DNA of 64,000 nucleotides from Streptomyces sp. CG4 (GCF_041080655.1 NZ_CP163525.1:2914001-2978000), one strand, 5' to 3'; positions 11,394 through 20,291 are shown, counted from the stretch's first letter. Numbers and translations: made by a program. Notes: a model not told the origin generated them from the letters alone.

Positions 11394-11771
11394 ATGAGTC
11401 TGCTGGTGGAAGTGTTCGTCCGCGAGCCGGACGGAGAGATCCGGATACTCGACGTGCCGGACGCCGGGTACCGGTCCGGCGGCTTCGAGTCGTGGCGCAC
11501 GACGGTGTGGGGACACGAGTTCGTCCGCGCGCTCGGCGCCCGATTCCTGCCCCTGCTGGCCGAGGACGATCTCTATGTGGAGGCCGGGGACGTGCCGGAG
11601 TTCCTGCGCGAGGTCGGCCTGCTGCGTACGCGTCTCGACGCGGTCGCACACGGTACCGCCCGGCCGCGGACGGTGGCGGAGCACCGGCATCGGATCGAGA
11701 CCCGCTTGCGGATCATCGAGGAGAGCGCCCGCAAGGCTCTGGAGATCGGCGGTGGCGTCCTCATCTGGTGA
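11394..11771 (+). CDS. Conserved hypothetical protein, 125 residues
   Basis: A small acidic-to-neutral protein beginning MSLLVEVFVREPDGEIRILD, with a beta-rich first third and a helical C-terminal half (HRHRIETRLRIIEESARKAL). No signal peptide or membrane segment. Codon use is typical of the genome. It starts 60 bases after the oxidoreductase and ends before a strong terminator, so it may be its co-transcribed partner. Function not recognised. Confidence 0.72.
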   Translation: MSLLVEVFVREPDGEIRILDVPDAGYRSGGFESWRTTVWGHEFVRALGARFLPLLAEDDLYVEAGDVPEFLREVGLLRTRLDAVAHGTARPRTVAEHRHRIETRLRIIEESARKALEIGGGVLIW

Positions 11772-11789
11772 GGACGGGCGGACAACAGA

Positions 11790-11830
11790 CCGCTGCCCCC
11801 GCTCGGACAGTGGCCGAGCGGGGGCAGCGG
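11790..11830. terminator. Bidirectional terminator
   Basis: A perfect 17-base inverted repeat (11790-11806 / 11814-11830) with a 7-base loop lies between the convergent gene at 11394 and glcP. Confidence 0.9.
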
Positions 11831-11887
11831 ACGGTACGAGGAGAAGGGCAGCGGGGTCTGGGCCCGTCTCCTCGGGACTGCGGGGCC

Positions 11888-13306
11888 TCAGCCCATCTCC
11901 TCCAGCGCCTTGCCCTTCGTCTCCTTGACGAACTTCAGGACGAACGGGATGGAGAGCGCGGCGAAGATCGTGTAGATGACGTAGGTGCCGGACAGGTTCC
12001 AGTCGGCCAGCGACGGGAAGCTCGCGGTGATGGCCCAGTTGGCGATCCACTGCGCGGAGGCGGCCACGCCCAGGGCGGCGGCGCGGATCTTGTTCGGGAA
12101 CATCTCGCCGAGGAAGACCCAGACCACCACGCCCCACGACAGGGCGAAGAAGAGGACGAAGAGGTGGGCTGCGATCAGGGCGACCCAGCCCTGGGTCGTC
12201 GGGAGCTTGCCGTCGACCAGGTGGGAGCTGAACGCCCAGGCCTCCAGCGCGAGGCCGACGACCATGCCGACCGAGCCGATGAGGGCGAGCGGCTTGCGGC
12301 CGATGCGGTCCACGAAGATCATCGCGATCACGGTGCCGATGATGTTGATGATCGACGTCGTGAAGGAGTAGAAGAACGAGTCCGTCGGGTCGACGCCGAC
12401 CGACTGCCAGAGGGTCGAGGAGTAGTAGAACGCGACGTTGATGCCGACGAACTGCTGGAAGACGGACAGACCGATACCGATCCAGACGATCGGCTTGAAG
12501 AAGAAGCCGCCGCCGAGCAGGTCCTTGAAGGTGGACTTGTGCTCGCTCTTCATCGCGTGCTCGATCTCGGCGACGCGGGCGTCCAGGTCGGTGCTCTGGC
12601 CCTCGACCTCGGCGAGGATCTCCTTGGCCCGCTCACGCCTGCCGACGGAGAGCAGGAAGCGCGGGGACTCGGGGATCGCGAAGGAGAGCAGGCCGTAGAG
12701 GACGGCCGGGACGACCATGACGCCGAGCATGACCTGCCAGGCCTCCAGGCCCATCAGGTGGCCACGCTGGTTGCCGCCGGCGGCGTTGAGCAGGCCCCAG
12801 TTGACCAGCTGGGAGATGGCGATGCCGACGACGATCGCGGCCTGCTGGAAGGAGCCGAGCCGGCCGCGGTAGGCGGGCGGGGCGACCTCGGCGATGTAGG
12901 CCGGGCCGATCACGGAGGCCATGCCGATGGCGAAGCCGCCGACGATGCGCCAGAGGGCGAAGTCCCACAGCGAGAAGGGCAGCGCCGAGCCGATGGCGCT
13001 CACCGTGAACAGGACGGCGGCGATCTGCATGACACGGATGCGGCCGATCCGGTCGGCTATGCGGCCGGCGTAGGCGGCGCCGATGGCACACCCGATCAGA
13101 GCGACCGCGATGACCTGGGCGAGGGCCGCGGAACCGATGTCGTAGCGCCCTCGGATGGCCTCGACGGCGCCGTTGATCACGGAGCTGTCGTAGCCGAAGA
13201 GGAAGCCGCCCATGGCGGCGGCCGCCGCGATGAAGATGACGTGCCCGAGATGCTCGGGATGAGCCGTTCTGGCTGCTGACTGAGGTGCCTGCGCTGTGCT
13301 GGTCAC
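11888..13306 (-). CDS. glcP: Glucose permease GlcP (MFS sugar porter)
   Basis: A 472-residue proton-coupled sugar symporter with 12 membrane segments, matching the length and position of the main glucose uptake system of S. coelicolor (GlcP). Sugar-porter signatures are present: GFLFGYDSSVINGA, GRIADRIGR, PESPRFLLSVGRRERA between TM6 and TM7, the QQFVGINVAFYYS segment and the IGRKPL loop. GTG 13306 follows GAGGAG by 7 bases, which fixes the start. Monocistronic, downstream of smc on the same strand, with its own promoter region. Confidence 0.93.
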   Translation of the reverse strand: MTSTAQAPQSAARTAHPEHLGHVIFIAAAAAMGGFLFGYDSSVINGAVEAIRGRYDIGSAALAQVIAVALIGCAIGAAYAGRIADRIGRIRVMQIAAVLFTVSAIGSALPFSLWDFALWRIVGGFAIGMASVIGPAYIAEVAPPAYRGRLGSFQQAAIVVGIAISQLVNWGLLNAAGGNQRGHLMGLEAWQVMLGVMVVPAVLYGLLSFAIPESPRFLLSVGRRERAKEILAEVEGQSTDLDARVAEIEHAMKSEHKSTFKDLLGGGFFFKPIVWIGIGLSVFQQFVGINVAFYYSSTLWQSVGVDPTDSFFYSFTTSIINIIGTVIAMIFVDRIGRKPLALIGSVGMVVGLALEAWAFSSHLVDGKLPTTQGWVALIAAHLFVLFFALSWGVVVWVFLGEMFPNKIRAAALGVAASAQWIANWAITASFPSLADWNLSGTYVIYTIFAALSIPFVLKFVKETKGKALEEMG

Positions 13307-13405
13307 GTAAATCTCCTCGGGCCGCGGCAACGCTGCCGGGTGGGGGCGAGCCCTGTCAGGTGAAGTGGCGCATGCGAGGGGCTGCGCTCACCCCTGAAGG
13401 TAAAA

Positions 13406-13415
13406 GCAACGTTGC
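13406..13415. promoter_or_regulatory. Palindrome gcaacgttgc in the glcP promoter region
   Basis: A perfect ten-base palindrome about 100 bases upstream of glcP, in a locally AT-richer stretch. The central CG and flanking arms resemble LacI/GalR-family operators. It may mediate carbohydrate control of glcP; no regulator gene is adjacent, so the binder is unknown. Confidence 0.4.
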
Positions 13416-13532
13416 AGAGACTATGCCTTCAAGTTTCGAAGTCAATAGTTCAGCGGCTGTGAGCTTTTAGATATTCCAGCGACCTCGTGATGTTCACTTC
13501 TTGAACACAGAGGTGAGTTGATCTTGAATCGG

Positions 13533-16500
13533 CTAGCGAAGCCGCTGAGAAATGACCTTGGATACGCCGTCGCCCTGCATGGACACGCCGTAGAGCGCGT
13601 CGGCGACCTCCATCGTGCGCTTCTGGTGCGTGATCACGATCAGCTGCGAGGCCTCCTGAAGCTCCTGCATGATCCGGATCAGCCGCTGGAGGTTGGTGTC
13701 GTCCAGGGCCGCCTCGACCTCGTCCATCACATAGAACGGGCTCGGCCGGGCCTTGAAGATCGACACCAGCAGGGCGACGGCCGTCAGCGAGCGCTCACCG
13801 CCGGAGAGCAGGGACAGCCGCTTGACCTTCTTGCCCGGCGGGCGCGCCTCGACGTCCACGCCGGTGGTGAGCATGTTGTCGGGATCGGTCAGGACCAGCC
13901 GCCCCTCGCCCCCCGGGAAGAGCCGGCCGAAGACCCCCTCGAACTCGCGGGCGGTGTCCCGGTAGGCCTCGGTGAACACCTGCTCGACGCGCTCGTCGAC
14001 CTCCTTCACGACCTGAAGCAGGTCGGCGCGGGTCTTCTTCAGGTCCTCCAGCTGCTCGCTGAGGAACTTGTGCCGCTCCTCCAGCGCCGCGAACTCCTCC
14101 AGCGCCAGCGGGTTGACCTTGCCGAGCTGCTGGTACGCCCGCTCGGCGGCCTTGAGCCGGCGCTCCTGCTCGGCCCGGTGGAAGGTCCTCGGCTGATTGC
14201 GCGGATGCTCGGGGTCCTCGGGCAGGACCTCGCCCTCGGCGGGGAGCGAGGGCGGCACAAGCTGGTGCGGGCCGTACTCCTCGACGAGCCCCGCCGGCTC
14301 GACGCCCAGCTCCTCCAGCGCCTTGGTCTCCAGCTGCTCGATCCGCAGCCGCTTCTCGGCGCCGAGCACCTCGCCGCGGTGCACGGAGTCGGTGAGCTTG
14401 TCGAGCTCGGCCTTGAGGTCGCGGCCCTGGGTGCGGGCGGTGGTCAGCTCCTGTTCCCGCAGGGCCTTCGCGGCCTCGGCGGCGGAGCGTTCCTGCTCGG
14501 CGCGGGCGAGGGACACCTCGATGTGTGCGAGCAGCTGCCGGGCGCCGGAGGCGACGGCCTCGGCGACGGCCGCCTCGTGCCGCAGCCGGGCGCGGCGCTG
14601 CTCGGCACGCGTGCGTGCCTCGCGCTCCGCGCGGGCGGCCCGGTCGAGGGAGTCGGCCCGTCCGGCGAGCCCCTTGACCCGCTCCTCGTGGGTACGGACC
14701 TGGAGCCGGGCCTCCATCTCGGTCTGCCGGGCGTTGGCGCCGTCGGCGGCGAGCCGGTCGCGTACGGAGGTGTCCGGCTCCTCCTCGATGGGCATCTCCT
14801 CGGCGACCGCGAGCCGCTCGGCCAGCTCTTCCGCTTCCTGTACGGCCTTCTCCAGTGCCTCCTGGGCACGGGCGGCGGCCGCGGCGGAGCGCTCGGCCTC
14901 TCCGGCGGCGCCCCGCGCCTGCCCGGCGAGCCGGCCCAGCTGCTGGGCGACAGCCGACTTCTCCCGGTCGGCGGCCCGGCGCCGCTCTGCCAGTTCTTCC
15001 ACGAGGGCGGCGGCCTCGGCACGTCGTTCCGCCGCCGCCCGCTGCTCCTCGGCCAGCTCCGCACACCGCACCGCCAGCTCGGTCAGTTCGGCGGCGGCCT
15101 CGTCCACGGAGGCCTGTACCTCCAGGAGGCTCGGGGCACCGGCCGATCCGCCGTGCGCGAAGTGGGCGCCGAGCAGGTCGCCTTCGGCGGTCACCGCGGT
15201 GAGTTCCGGGTGCGCGTAGACGAGGTCTTCGGCTTCCGCGAGGGTGCCCACCACGACCGTGCCGTGCAGGAGGCGGCGTACGGCGGGCATGAGTTCGGCG
15301 GGGCCGCGGACCAGCTCCGCTGCGGACAGGGGGGAGCCGGGCCCTCGGTCGTGTGCGAGTTCGTCGTGGCTGATCGCGCCGTTCCCCGCGCCCCTTTGGG
15401 GGGCTGCCCCTGACGTCGGCCCTTCAGGGGCGCCCGCCAGGAGGAGCGCCGCTCGGCCGCCGTCCTGCTTGCGCAGGAGGCGGATCGCTTCCGCCGCTGA
15501 TGCCGGGGTCGATACGGCGATCGCGTCCGCCGCCGCGCCGAACGCCGCGGCCAGGGGGACCTCGTAGCCGGGCGTGACCGTCAGCAGTTCCGCCGCCGGG
15601 CCGAGGACTCCGGTGAGCCGGTCGCGGGCGCCCAGCAGTATTCCGGTGCCGTCCTTGCGGCGCAGGCCCAGCGCCAGCGCCTCGTGCCGGGCCTGGGTGG
15701 CGGCGCGGGTGCGTTCGGCCGCGGTGAGTGCCTCGCGGGCCGCGCTCAGCGCGGCGTCGGCCGCGGCCAGCTGCCGCTTGGCCGCGTCGTGCCGCTCGGC
15801 CAGGTCCGCGTCGTCCGCGTCGAGGCCGTCGACCTCGGCCTTGAGCGTCTCGTACTCCTCCTGGGCCCGGGTGGCGCGCTCCTGTGCCTCGTCGCGGGCC
15901 GTGGCCAGCCGGTCGATCTCGGCCTGGGCGGAGGCGGCGCGCGAGCGGGCCGCATTGACCTGCCCGGAGAGACGGGCCAGGCCCTCGCGCCGGTCGGCGA
16001 TGGCGCGGGCGACGTCCTTGAGGCGGCGCTCCTCGGCGGCCAGCTCCCGCTCCAGTTCGGCGCGGTGGGCGACGGTGTCGTCGAGGGCACGCTCGGCCGC
16101 CTCCAGGGCCGCTTCCAGCTCGGCCTCCTGCTCGCGGACGCGGGCGGCCTCGCGCTCCAGGTCCTCGGGGTCGCGGCCCCGGCGTTCGTCGGGGGGCGCG
16201 GAGGTCGCGCTCTTCACCCGTGCGTCGGCCAGCGAGATCGTGCCGCGGACGCGTTCGGCCAGCTGGGACAGCTCGTACCAGGTCTGCTGGGCGCGCTGCA
16301 GGCGGGGGGTGAGCTGTCGTACCTCGTCCTCCAGCAGGCCCTCGCGCTGGAGCGCCTTCTTCAGCTCCTGCTCGGCTGTTTCCTTGCGCTCCTTCAGGGC
16401 CGCCTCGTCGGCGACCTCGGACTTGAGCGCCTCGCGCAGTCGGACAAGGTCGTCGGCCAGCAGGCGCAGGCGGGCGTCGCGGAGATCCGCCTGGATGACG

Positions 16501-17147
16501 GCGGCCCTGCGGGCCACCGCCGCCTGGCGGCCGAGGGGTTTGAGCTGGCGGCGCAGTTCGTCCGTCAGGTCCTGCACGCGCGCGAGGTTGGCCTGCATCG
16601 CGTCCAGCTTGCGCAGCGCCTTCTCCTTGCGCTTGCGGTGCTTGAGGACGCCGGCCGCCTCTTCGATGAAGGCGCGGCGGCCCATCGGGTCGGCGTGCAG
16701 GACGGAGTCGAGCTGGCCCTGGCCGACGATGACATGCATCTCGCGGCCGATGCCGGAGTCGGAGAGGAGCTCCTGGATGTCGAGGAGGCGGCAGGTGTCG
16801 CCGTTGATCTGGTACTCGCTGCCGCCGTTGCGGAACATGATCCGCGTGATGGTGACCTCGGCGTACTCGATGGGCAGCGCCCCGTCGGAGTTGTCGATGG
16901 TCAGGGACACCTCGGCACGGCCCAGCGGGGGGCGGCCGGTGGTGCCGGCGAAGATGACGTCCTCCATCTTGCCGCCGCGCAGCGACTTGGCGCCCTGCTC
17001 GCCCATGACCCAGCTGAGCGCGTCCACGACATTGGACTTGCCCGAGCCGTTCGGTCCGACGACACACGTGATGCCCGGTTCGAACCGGAGCGTGGTCGCC
17101 GAGGCGAACGACTTGAACCCGCGGAGGGTCAGGGCCTTGAGGTGCAC
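13533..17147 (-). CDS. smc: Chromosome segregation protein SMC
   Basis: 1204-residue condensin ATPase that compacts and segregates chromosomes. Walker A GPNGSGKSN lies at residues 31-39, the ABC signature LSGGE at 1114-1118 and Walker B VMDEVEAALDD at about 1140-1150. Two long coiled coils (about 170-490 and 690-1020) flank a hinge at about 500-680. GTG 17147 begins directly with the conserved MHLKALTLRGFKSF-type start. Oddly, the hinge contains a stretch (about residues 577-599) encoded by a copy of a dispersed Streptomyces repeat (separate entry), read in frame. The gene is otherwise intact. Confidence 0.97.
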   Translation of the reverse strand: MHLKALTLRGFKSFASATTLRFEPGITCVVGPNGSGKSNVVDALSWVMGEQGAKSLRGGKMEDVIFAGTTGRPPLGRAEVSLTIDNSDGALPIEYAEVTITRIMFRNGGSEYQINGDTCRLLDIQELLSDSGIGREMHVIVGQGQLDSVLHADPMGRRAFIEEAAGVLKHRKRKEKALRKLDAMQANLARVQDLTDELRRQLKPLGRQAAVARRAAVIQADLRDARLRLLADDLVRLREALKSEVADEAALKERKETAEQELKKALQREGLLEDEVRQLTPRLQRAQQTWYELSQLAERVRGTISLADARVKSATSAPPDERRGRDPEDLEREAARVREQEAELEAALEAAERALDDTVAHRAELERELAAEERRLKDVARAIADRREGLARLSGQVNAARSRAASAQAEIDRLATARDEAQERATRAQEEYETLKAEVDGLDADDADLAERHDAAKRQLAAADAALSAAREALTAAERTRAATQARHEALALGLRRKDGTGILLGARDRLTGVLGPAAELLTVTPGYEVPLAAAFGAAADAIAVSTPASAAEAIRLLRKQDGGRAALLLAGAPEGPTSGAAPQRGAGNGAISHDELAHDRGPGSPLSAAELVRGPAELMPAVRRLLHGTVVVGTLAEAEDLVYAHPELTAVTAEGDLLGAHFAHGGSAGAPSLLEVQASVDEAAAELTELAVRCAELAEEQRAAAERRAEAAALVEELAERRRAADREKSAVAQQLGRLAGQARGAAGEAERSAAAAARAQEALEKAVQEAEELAERLAVAEEMPIEEEPDTSVRDRLAADGANARQTEMEARLQVRTHEERVKGLAGRADSLDRAARAEREARTRAEQRRARLRHEAAVAEAVASGARQLLAHIEVSLARAEQERSAAEAAKALREQELTTARTQGRDLKAELDKLTDSVHRGEVLGAEKRLRIEQLETKALEELGVEPAGLVEEYGPHQLVPPSLPAEGEVLPEDPEHPRNQPRTFHRAEQERRLKAAERAYQQLGKVNPLALEEFAALEERHKFLSEQLEDLKKTRADLLQVVKEVDERVEQVFTEAYRDTAREFEGVFGRLFPGGEGRLVLTDPDNMLTTGVDVEARPPGKKVKRLSLLSGGERSLTAVALLVSIFKARPSPFYVMDEVEAALDDTNLQRLIRIMQELQEASQLIVITHQKRTMEVADALYGVSMQGDGVSKVISQRLR
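15346..15410 (-). repeat. Dispersed Streptomyces palindromic repeat copy inside the smc hinge
   Basis: On the minus strand this reads gcagccccccaaaggggcgc followed by ggggaacggcgcgatcagcc, matching a very abundant intergenic repeat I know from Streptomyces genomes (core ggggcgcggggaac). It includes a short hairpin, gcccc facing ggggc. Here it is translated as a Gly/Ala/Asn-rich insert in SMC. A second fragment with the same core lies at 44701-44727. Confidence 0.7.
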
Positions 17148-17274
17148 GCCGCTGGACTCTACCGGGCGGCGCTATCTCACTCCATGAACCCTCGCAACCG
17201 CGCGGTTTCGCCAATGAACATGCAGGGCACACCGTACGTTAAAGACAGTGAAAGGATGCGCGGGACACAGAAAG

Positions 17275-17296
17275 AAGGGACGCCGAAGCGTCCCTT
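17275..17296 (-). terminator. UUCG-tetraloop terminator upstream of smc
   Basis: On the minus strand a 9-base stem (aagggacgc / gcgtccctt) closes a ttcg tetraloop and is followed by the T-rich run ctttct. It lies between the small gene at 17393 and smc, so smc probably has its own promoter in 17148-17274. Confidence 0.75.
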
Positions 17297-17392
17297 GCAA
17301 CTCTGGCGGCCGGGTCTCGGTCGCCCGATCAACTGAGCGGTTGATACGGCAGCCCGATCGCTGCGACTACTGTCGTGGAGCTGATGCAGTGA

Positions 17393-17596
17393 TCAGGTGA
17401 GCGCAGGCTCCGCCTGGTGTGCGTCGATGCTCTCCATGATCCTGTCCTGAGAGGCGGCAGCCGTCAGCGCGTCGTTCTCCGCCTGGATCCGTACGAGCTC
17501 GGATTCAAGGTCCTGGACACGCTGCTGCAGCCGTCGCATCTCGGCGAGGAGTCGAGGGTCGGAGCCGCCGACGTAACCGAGAAGCGCCTTTGCCAT
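17393..17596 (-). CDS. Small conserved coiled-coil protein
   Basis: 67 residues from ATG 17596 with a GGAGG site 10 bases upstream. It begins MAKALLGYVGGSDPRLLAEM and continues as a leucine-zipper-like helix (RRLQQRVQDLESELVRIQAE). It may be a small structural or adaptor protein; I do not know a function. Same strand as smc but separated from it by a terminator. Confidence 0.75.
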   Translation of the reverse strand: MAKALLGYVGGSDPRLLAEMRRLQQRVQDLESELVRIQAENDALTAAASQDRIMESIDAHQAEPALT

Positions 17597-17978
17597 GATG
17601 GATGGTCCTCCACACTGAGTGACCGACCGATGCGGTGTGGGTCGTGAGGGATTCGCACCCGCGGTGCTTGGCACATCCGGGTGTTGCTCTGCTGTTGCTC
17701 CATGCCAAACAGCTAAGGTGCGCGGGGCTTTCAGCGTCTCACCAAAAAGTTTGACGGTCAACACGATCACGCCCTGTATTGGCGGGCAGACCGGGGCGCG
17801 CGGCCGGAAGAACGGCGGCGCTGCGAGTCATCCGGGGCCCTCAGGGCGTGACGATCAGCTGTACCAGCGGAGCCTGCCACGCCGGGCCGTTCTTGGCAAC
17901 CACCAGGTCGTTTCTGCTTCGTGCAGGTGCCCGCGGCAACTTCCCGCGGGCCGGCCTGCACGGCTTCACAGAACGGGG
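17597..17978 (-). other. Intergenic region acyP / small coiled-coil gene
   Basis: 382 bases without a credible gene. The acyP-proximal part carries the hairpin at 17923-17959. The rest must contain the promoter of the small gene at 17393; around 17680-17760 the sequence is less GC-rich. Confidence 0.5.
17923..17959 (-). terminator. acyP terminator-like hairpin
   Basis: Arms gcccgcgg (17929-17936) and ccgcgggc (17944-17951) with a 7-base loop, extended by gcagg/cctgc outside a small bulge. It lies 20 bases downstream of the acyP stop. Confidence 0.65.
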
Positions 17979-18260
17979 TCAGCGGATGGCGAAGCCGTCG
18001 TAGCCGCCGCGGGGTGTGTCCCAGATCTCGGTGACTCCGTCCACACGTCCGGGCGTGTCGTCACCCTCGAGCCAGTCCAGGAGCCCTTCACAGCCCTCGC
18101 GCGAGCCCTCGGCGACGACCTGGACGCGACCGTCGGCCAAATTGAGAGCAAAGCCACTCAGGCCGCCGATCTCCAGTGCCTTGGCACGGGTGAACCACCG
18201 AAAACCCACACCTTGCACGCGTCCACGCACCCAGGCGACCAGTCGCACTTCCTCGCTCAT
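17979..18260 (-). CDS. acyP: Acylphosphatase
   Basis: 93-residue enzyme that hydrolyses acyl phosphates such as acetyl phosphate. The active-site signature [11 protein letters not shown] is at residues 13-23 with the substrate-binding Arg21, and the catalytic Asn lies in [17 protein letters not shown] near residue 40. Length is normal for the family. In many actinomycetes it lies close to smc, as here. Confidence 0.93.
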   Translation of the reverse strand: MSEEVRLVAWVRGRVQGVGFRWFTRAKALEIGGLSGFALNLADGRVQVVAEGSREGCEGLLDWLEGDDTPGRVDGVTEIWDTPRGGYDGFAIR

Positions 18261-18352
18261 GGGTGCAACCTAACCGGCCGATGTCGCTCAGGACACGTCG
18301 CCCCTCTGCGGCATGCGGTAGCGTCCGCACCCACTGAATCTCATATGAAAAC

Positions 18353-18366
18353 CACTCGATCGAGTG
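18353..18366. promoter_or_regulatory. 14-base palindrome upstream of the CAP-domain gene
   Basis: cactcgatcgagtg is perfectly symmetrical and lies 85 bases before the CAP-domain start, next to an AT-richer patch (catatgaaaa). It may be an operator; the binder is unknown. Confidence 0.35.
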
Positions 18367-18450
18367 AGCTTGGTGGGCCAGAGGGAGTCATGCGCCGCGC
18401 GGGCTCCGCTCGACCGCGAGGACCGCGAGGACGAGGAAGAGGGCAAGGAC

Positions 18451-19794
18451 ATGGGACGCCACCGACGCTCCGCCGCCGGCCGCGCCGCCAAGGGCCGCGC
18501 CACGGGGGTCATACACACGCAGAGCTCCGCCACCGGGAGCGGTGACCCGCAGGACTCGTACCCGCGTGAGCTGCCCCCCGGACGGCACGCGTACCCGCGC
18601 GAGCTGGGTCCCGGACAGGACTACTACGCGCGCGAGCTGGCCCCCGGACAGGACTACTACGCGCGCGAGCTGCCGCCCGGACAGGACTACTACGCGCGGG
18701 AGCTGGCTCCCGGGCAGGTTTTCTACCCCCGTGAGCTGCCCCCCGGGCAGGGCTCGTACGCCGGTGAGCAGGCGCCCCGGGGCATCGCACCGTATCTGAA
18801 CCCGGAGGCCTACCCCGAGGAGACCGGTCTGCGGCCGCTGGCCTATGCGGATGCGACCGCCAAGGCCCACGCCTATCTGTTCGCGGCCGAGGACGAGGGC
18901 CCGGGCGGCCCCGGTGGCGTCGCGCCTTCCGGCGCCTCCTCCCCCGGCCGGCGGCGCCGGAAGCGGGGCTCGAAGCCGGTGCGCGCGAGCCTGATCGGGG
19001 TGACTGCCGCGGTCGCGCTCGGTACGGCCGCGGTGGCCACGGGTGTGATGCCGGGCCTGCAGAACTACAAGCTCGGCGGTGACGCGCACACCACCGGCAG
19101 CGAGCAGGTGCAGGCGGTGGACACGCCGGGCAACACGGCCGTCGAGCAGGGCGGCACCTCGGGCGGCGCCGACGGCCACGCGGGCGACACCGGTACCAGC
19201 CGGGACACCACGCGCCCGGCGTCCCCGAGCCCGTCCGCCTCCGCTTCGACGACCACGTCGCCCTCCCCCACGCCCAGCCCGTCGAAGACGGCGACCGACA
19301 AGCCGACGCCCGGGGCGACGCCGTCCGGCGCGCCGCAGAGCACCCCCTCGCGTACGGCGGGCGCGGACGGCAAGGGGGCGCACAAGGCGGGTTCGGCACC
19401 GGTGGGGGTGTCGTCGGCGAACGCCGCCGAGGCCGAGGTGCTGGGGCTCGTCAACCAGGAGCGGGCGAAGGTCGGGTGCAGCCCGCTGGCCGCCAACTCC
19501 GCGCTGGGCAAGCTGGCCGAGTCGTTCAGCGGGGACATGGCCGCGCGGGGCTTCTTCGACCACACCGACCCGGACGGCAGGACGCCGTGGGACCGGGCCG
19601 CGGCGGCCGGCATCACCAGCCTCGGCGGCGAGAACATAGCCCGCGGCCAGGCCGACGCGGCGGCCGTGATGCAGGCCTGGATGAACAGCCCCGGCCACAA
19701 GGCCAACATCCTGAACTGCGACTTCAAGACCCTCGGCGTCGGCGTCCACCTCGGCCCGGGCGGGCCCTGGTGGACCCAGGACTTCGGCTACTGA
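18451..19794 (+). CDS. Membrane-anchored CAP/SCP-domain protein with N-terminal 11-residue repeats
   Basis: 447 residues from ATG 18451 (AAGGAC just upstream). Residues 37-110 contain seven copies of an 11-residue unit, typified by YARELPPGQDY. A basic stretch (RRRRKRGSK, about 167-175) precedes one membrane segment (about 179-200), then a long Ser/Thr/Pro/Gly linker (about 210-320), then a CAP/SCP domain (about 325-447) with HTDPDGRTPWDR, GENIARGQ and MNSPGHKANIL motifs. The topology suggests a cytoplasmic repeat region and an extracellular CAP domain. CAP-domain proteins have varied, mostly unproven roles. Confidence 0.88.
   Translation: MGRHRRSAAGRAAKGRATGVIHTQSSATGSGDPQDSYPRELPPGRHAYPRELGPGQDYYARELAPGQDYYARELPPGQDYYARELAPGQVFYPRELPPGQGSYAGEQAPRGIAPYLNPEAYPEETGLRPLAYADATAKAHAYLFAAEDEGPGGPGGVAPSGASSPGRRRRKRGSKPVRASLIGVTAAVALGTAAVATGVMPGLQNYKLGGDAHTTGSEQVQAVDTPGNTAVEQGGTSGGADGHAGDTGTSRDTTRPASPSPSASASTTTSPSPTPSPSKTATDKPTPGATPSGAPQSTPSRTAGADGKGAHKAGSAPVGVSSANAAEAEVLGLVNQERAKVGCSPLAANSALGKLAESFSGDMAARGFFDHTDPDGRTPWDRAAAAGITSLGGENIARGQADAAAVMQAWMNSPGHKANILNCDFKTLGVGVHLGPGGPWWTQDFGY
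18559..18789 (+). repeat. 33-base coding repeats in the CAP-domain gene
   Basis: Seven in-frame units with a strict 11-codon period begin at codons 37, 48, 59, 70, 81, 92 and 103. Each has the form Tyr-(Pro/Ala)-Arg-Glu-Leu-x-Pro-Gly-(Gln/Arg), the last copy being degenerate. The three middle copies are nearly identical in DNA, which suggests recent expansion by slippage or unequal recombination. Confidence 0.9.
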
Positions 19795-19811
19795 CGCTCG
19801 GCTACTGACGC

Positions 19812-20291
19812 TCACAGACTCCGGCGATACGAGAGTCCGGGGCGGCCGCTGAGCCGTGTCGCACCGACGACGGTGAACCCGGTGCGGGCCAGCACGGCCC
19901 GCGAGGCCGCGTTGTCGAGGGTGGTCGAGGCCGTCAGGACGGTGAGCCCGTACCGCTCGGCGGCACGCGCGCACACCTCCCGCACTCCCCAGGTGGCGAG
20001 CCCCCGGCCGGCGGCGCGCTCCGCGATCCGGTATCCGAGGTCCGCGCTCCCGTCCGTCACCTCGTAGAGGTTGACGCGCCCCAGCATCTCGCCCTCGGCG
20101 CCGGTCACCACATGGAAGAAGCCGGCACCCGCCGCCTGGTCGTCGAGCAGGGCGCGCAGCCGCTCCTCGAACCGGGCGAAGTACTCCTCGCCCCGGTCCG
20201 GGACGGTCGCGGCGAAGTACGCCCGGTCCTCCCGCTCGAAGGCGAGGAGCGCGGGGGCATGGTCCGGGCGGAGCGGCTGCAGCTCGGGCAT
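19812..20291 (-). CDS. GNAT-family N-acetyltransferase
   Basis: 159 residues with the RimJ/RimL-type fold: an N-terminal LRPDHAPALLAFEREDR, the acetyl-CoA loop region LGYRIAERAAGRGLATWGVR, and the C-terminal TTLDNAASRAVLARTGF, which is diagnostic. The substrate is unknown. Convergent with the CAP-domain gene, only 17 bases after its stop. Confidence 0.9.
   Translation of the reverse strand: MPELQPLRPDHAPALLAFEREDRAYFAATVPDRGEEYFARFEERLRALLDDQAAGAGFFHVVTGAEGEMLGRVNLYEVTDGSADLGYRIAERAAGRGLATWGVREVCARAAERYGLTVLTASTTLDNAASRAVLARTGFTVVGATRLSGRPGLSYRRSL

Noticed and set aside
17767..17961. Possible small gene between acyP and the coiled-coil gene
   Set aside because: No ribosome site, poor composition and overlap with a hairpin that ends acyP.
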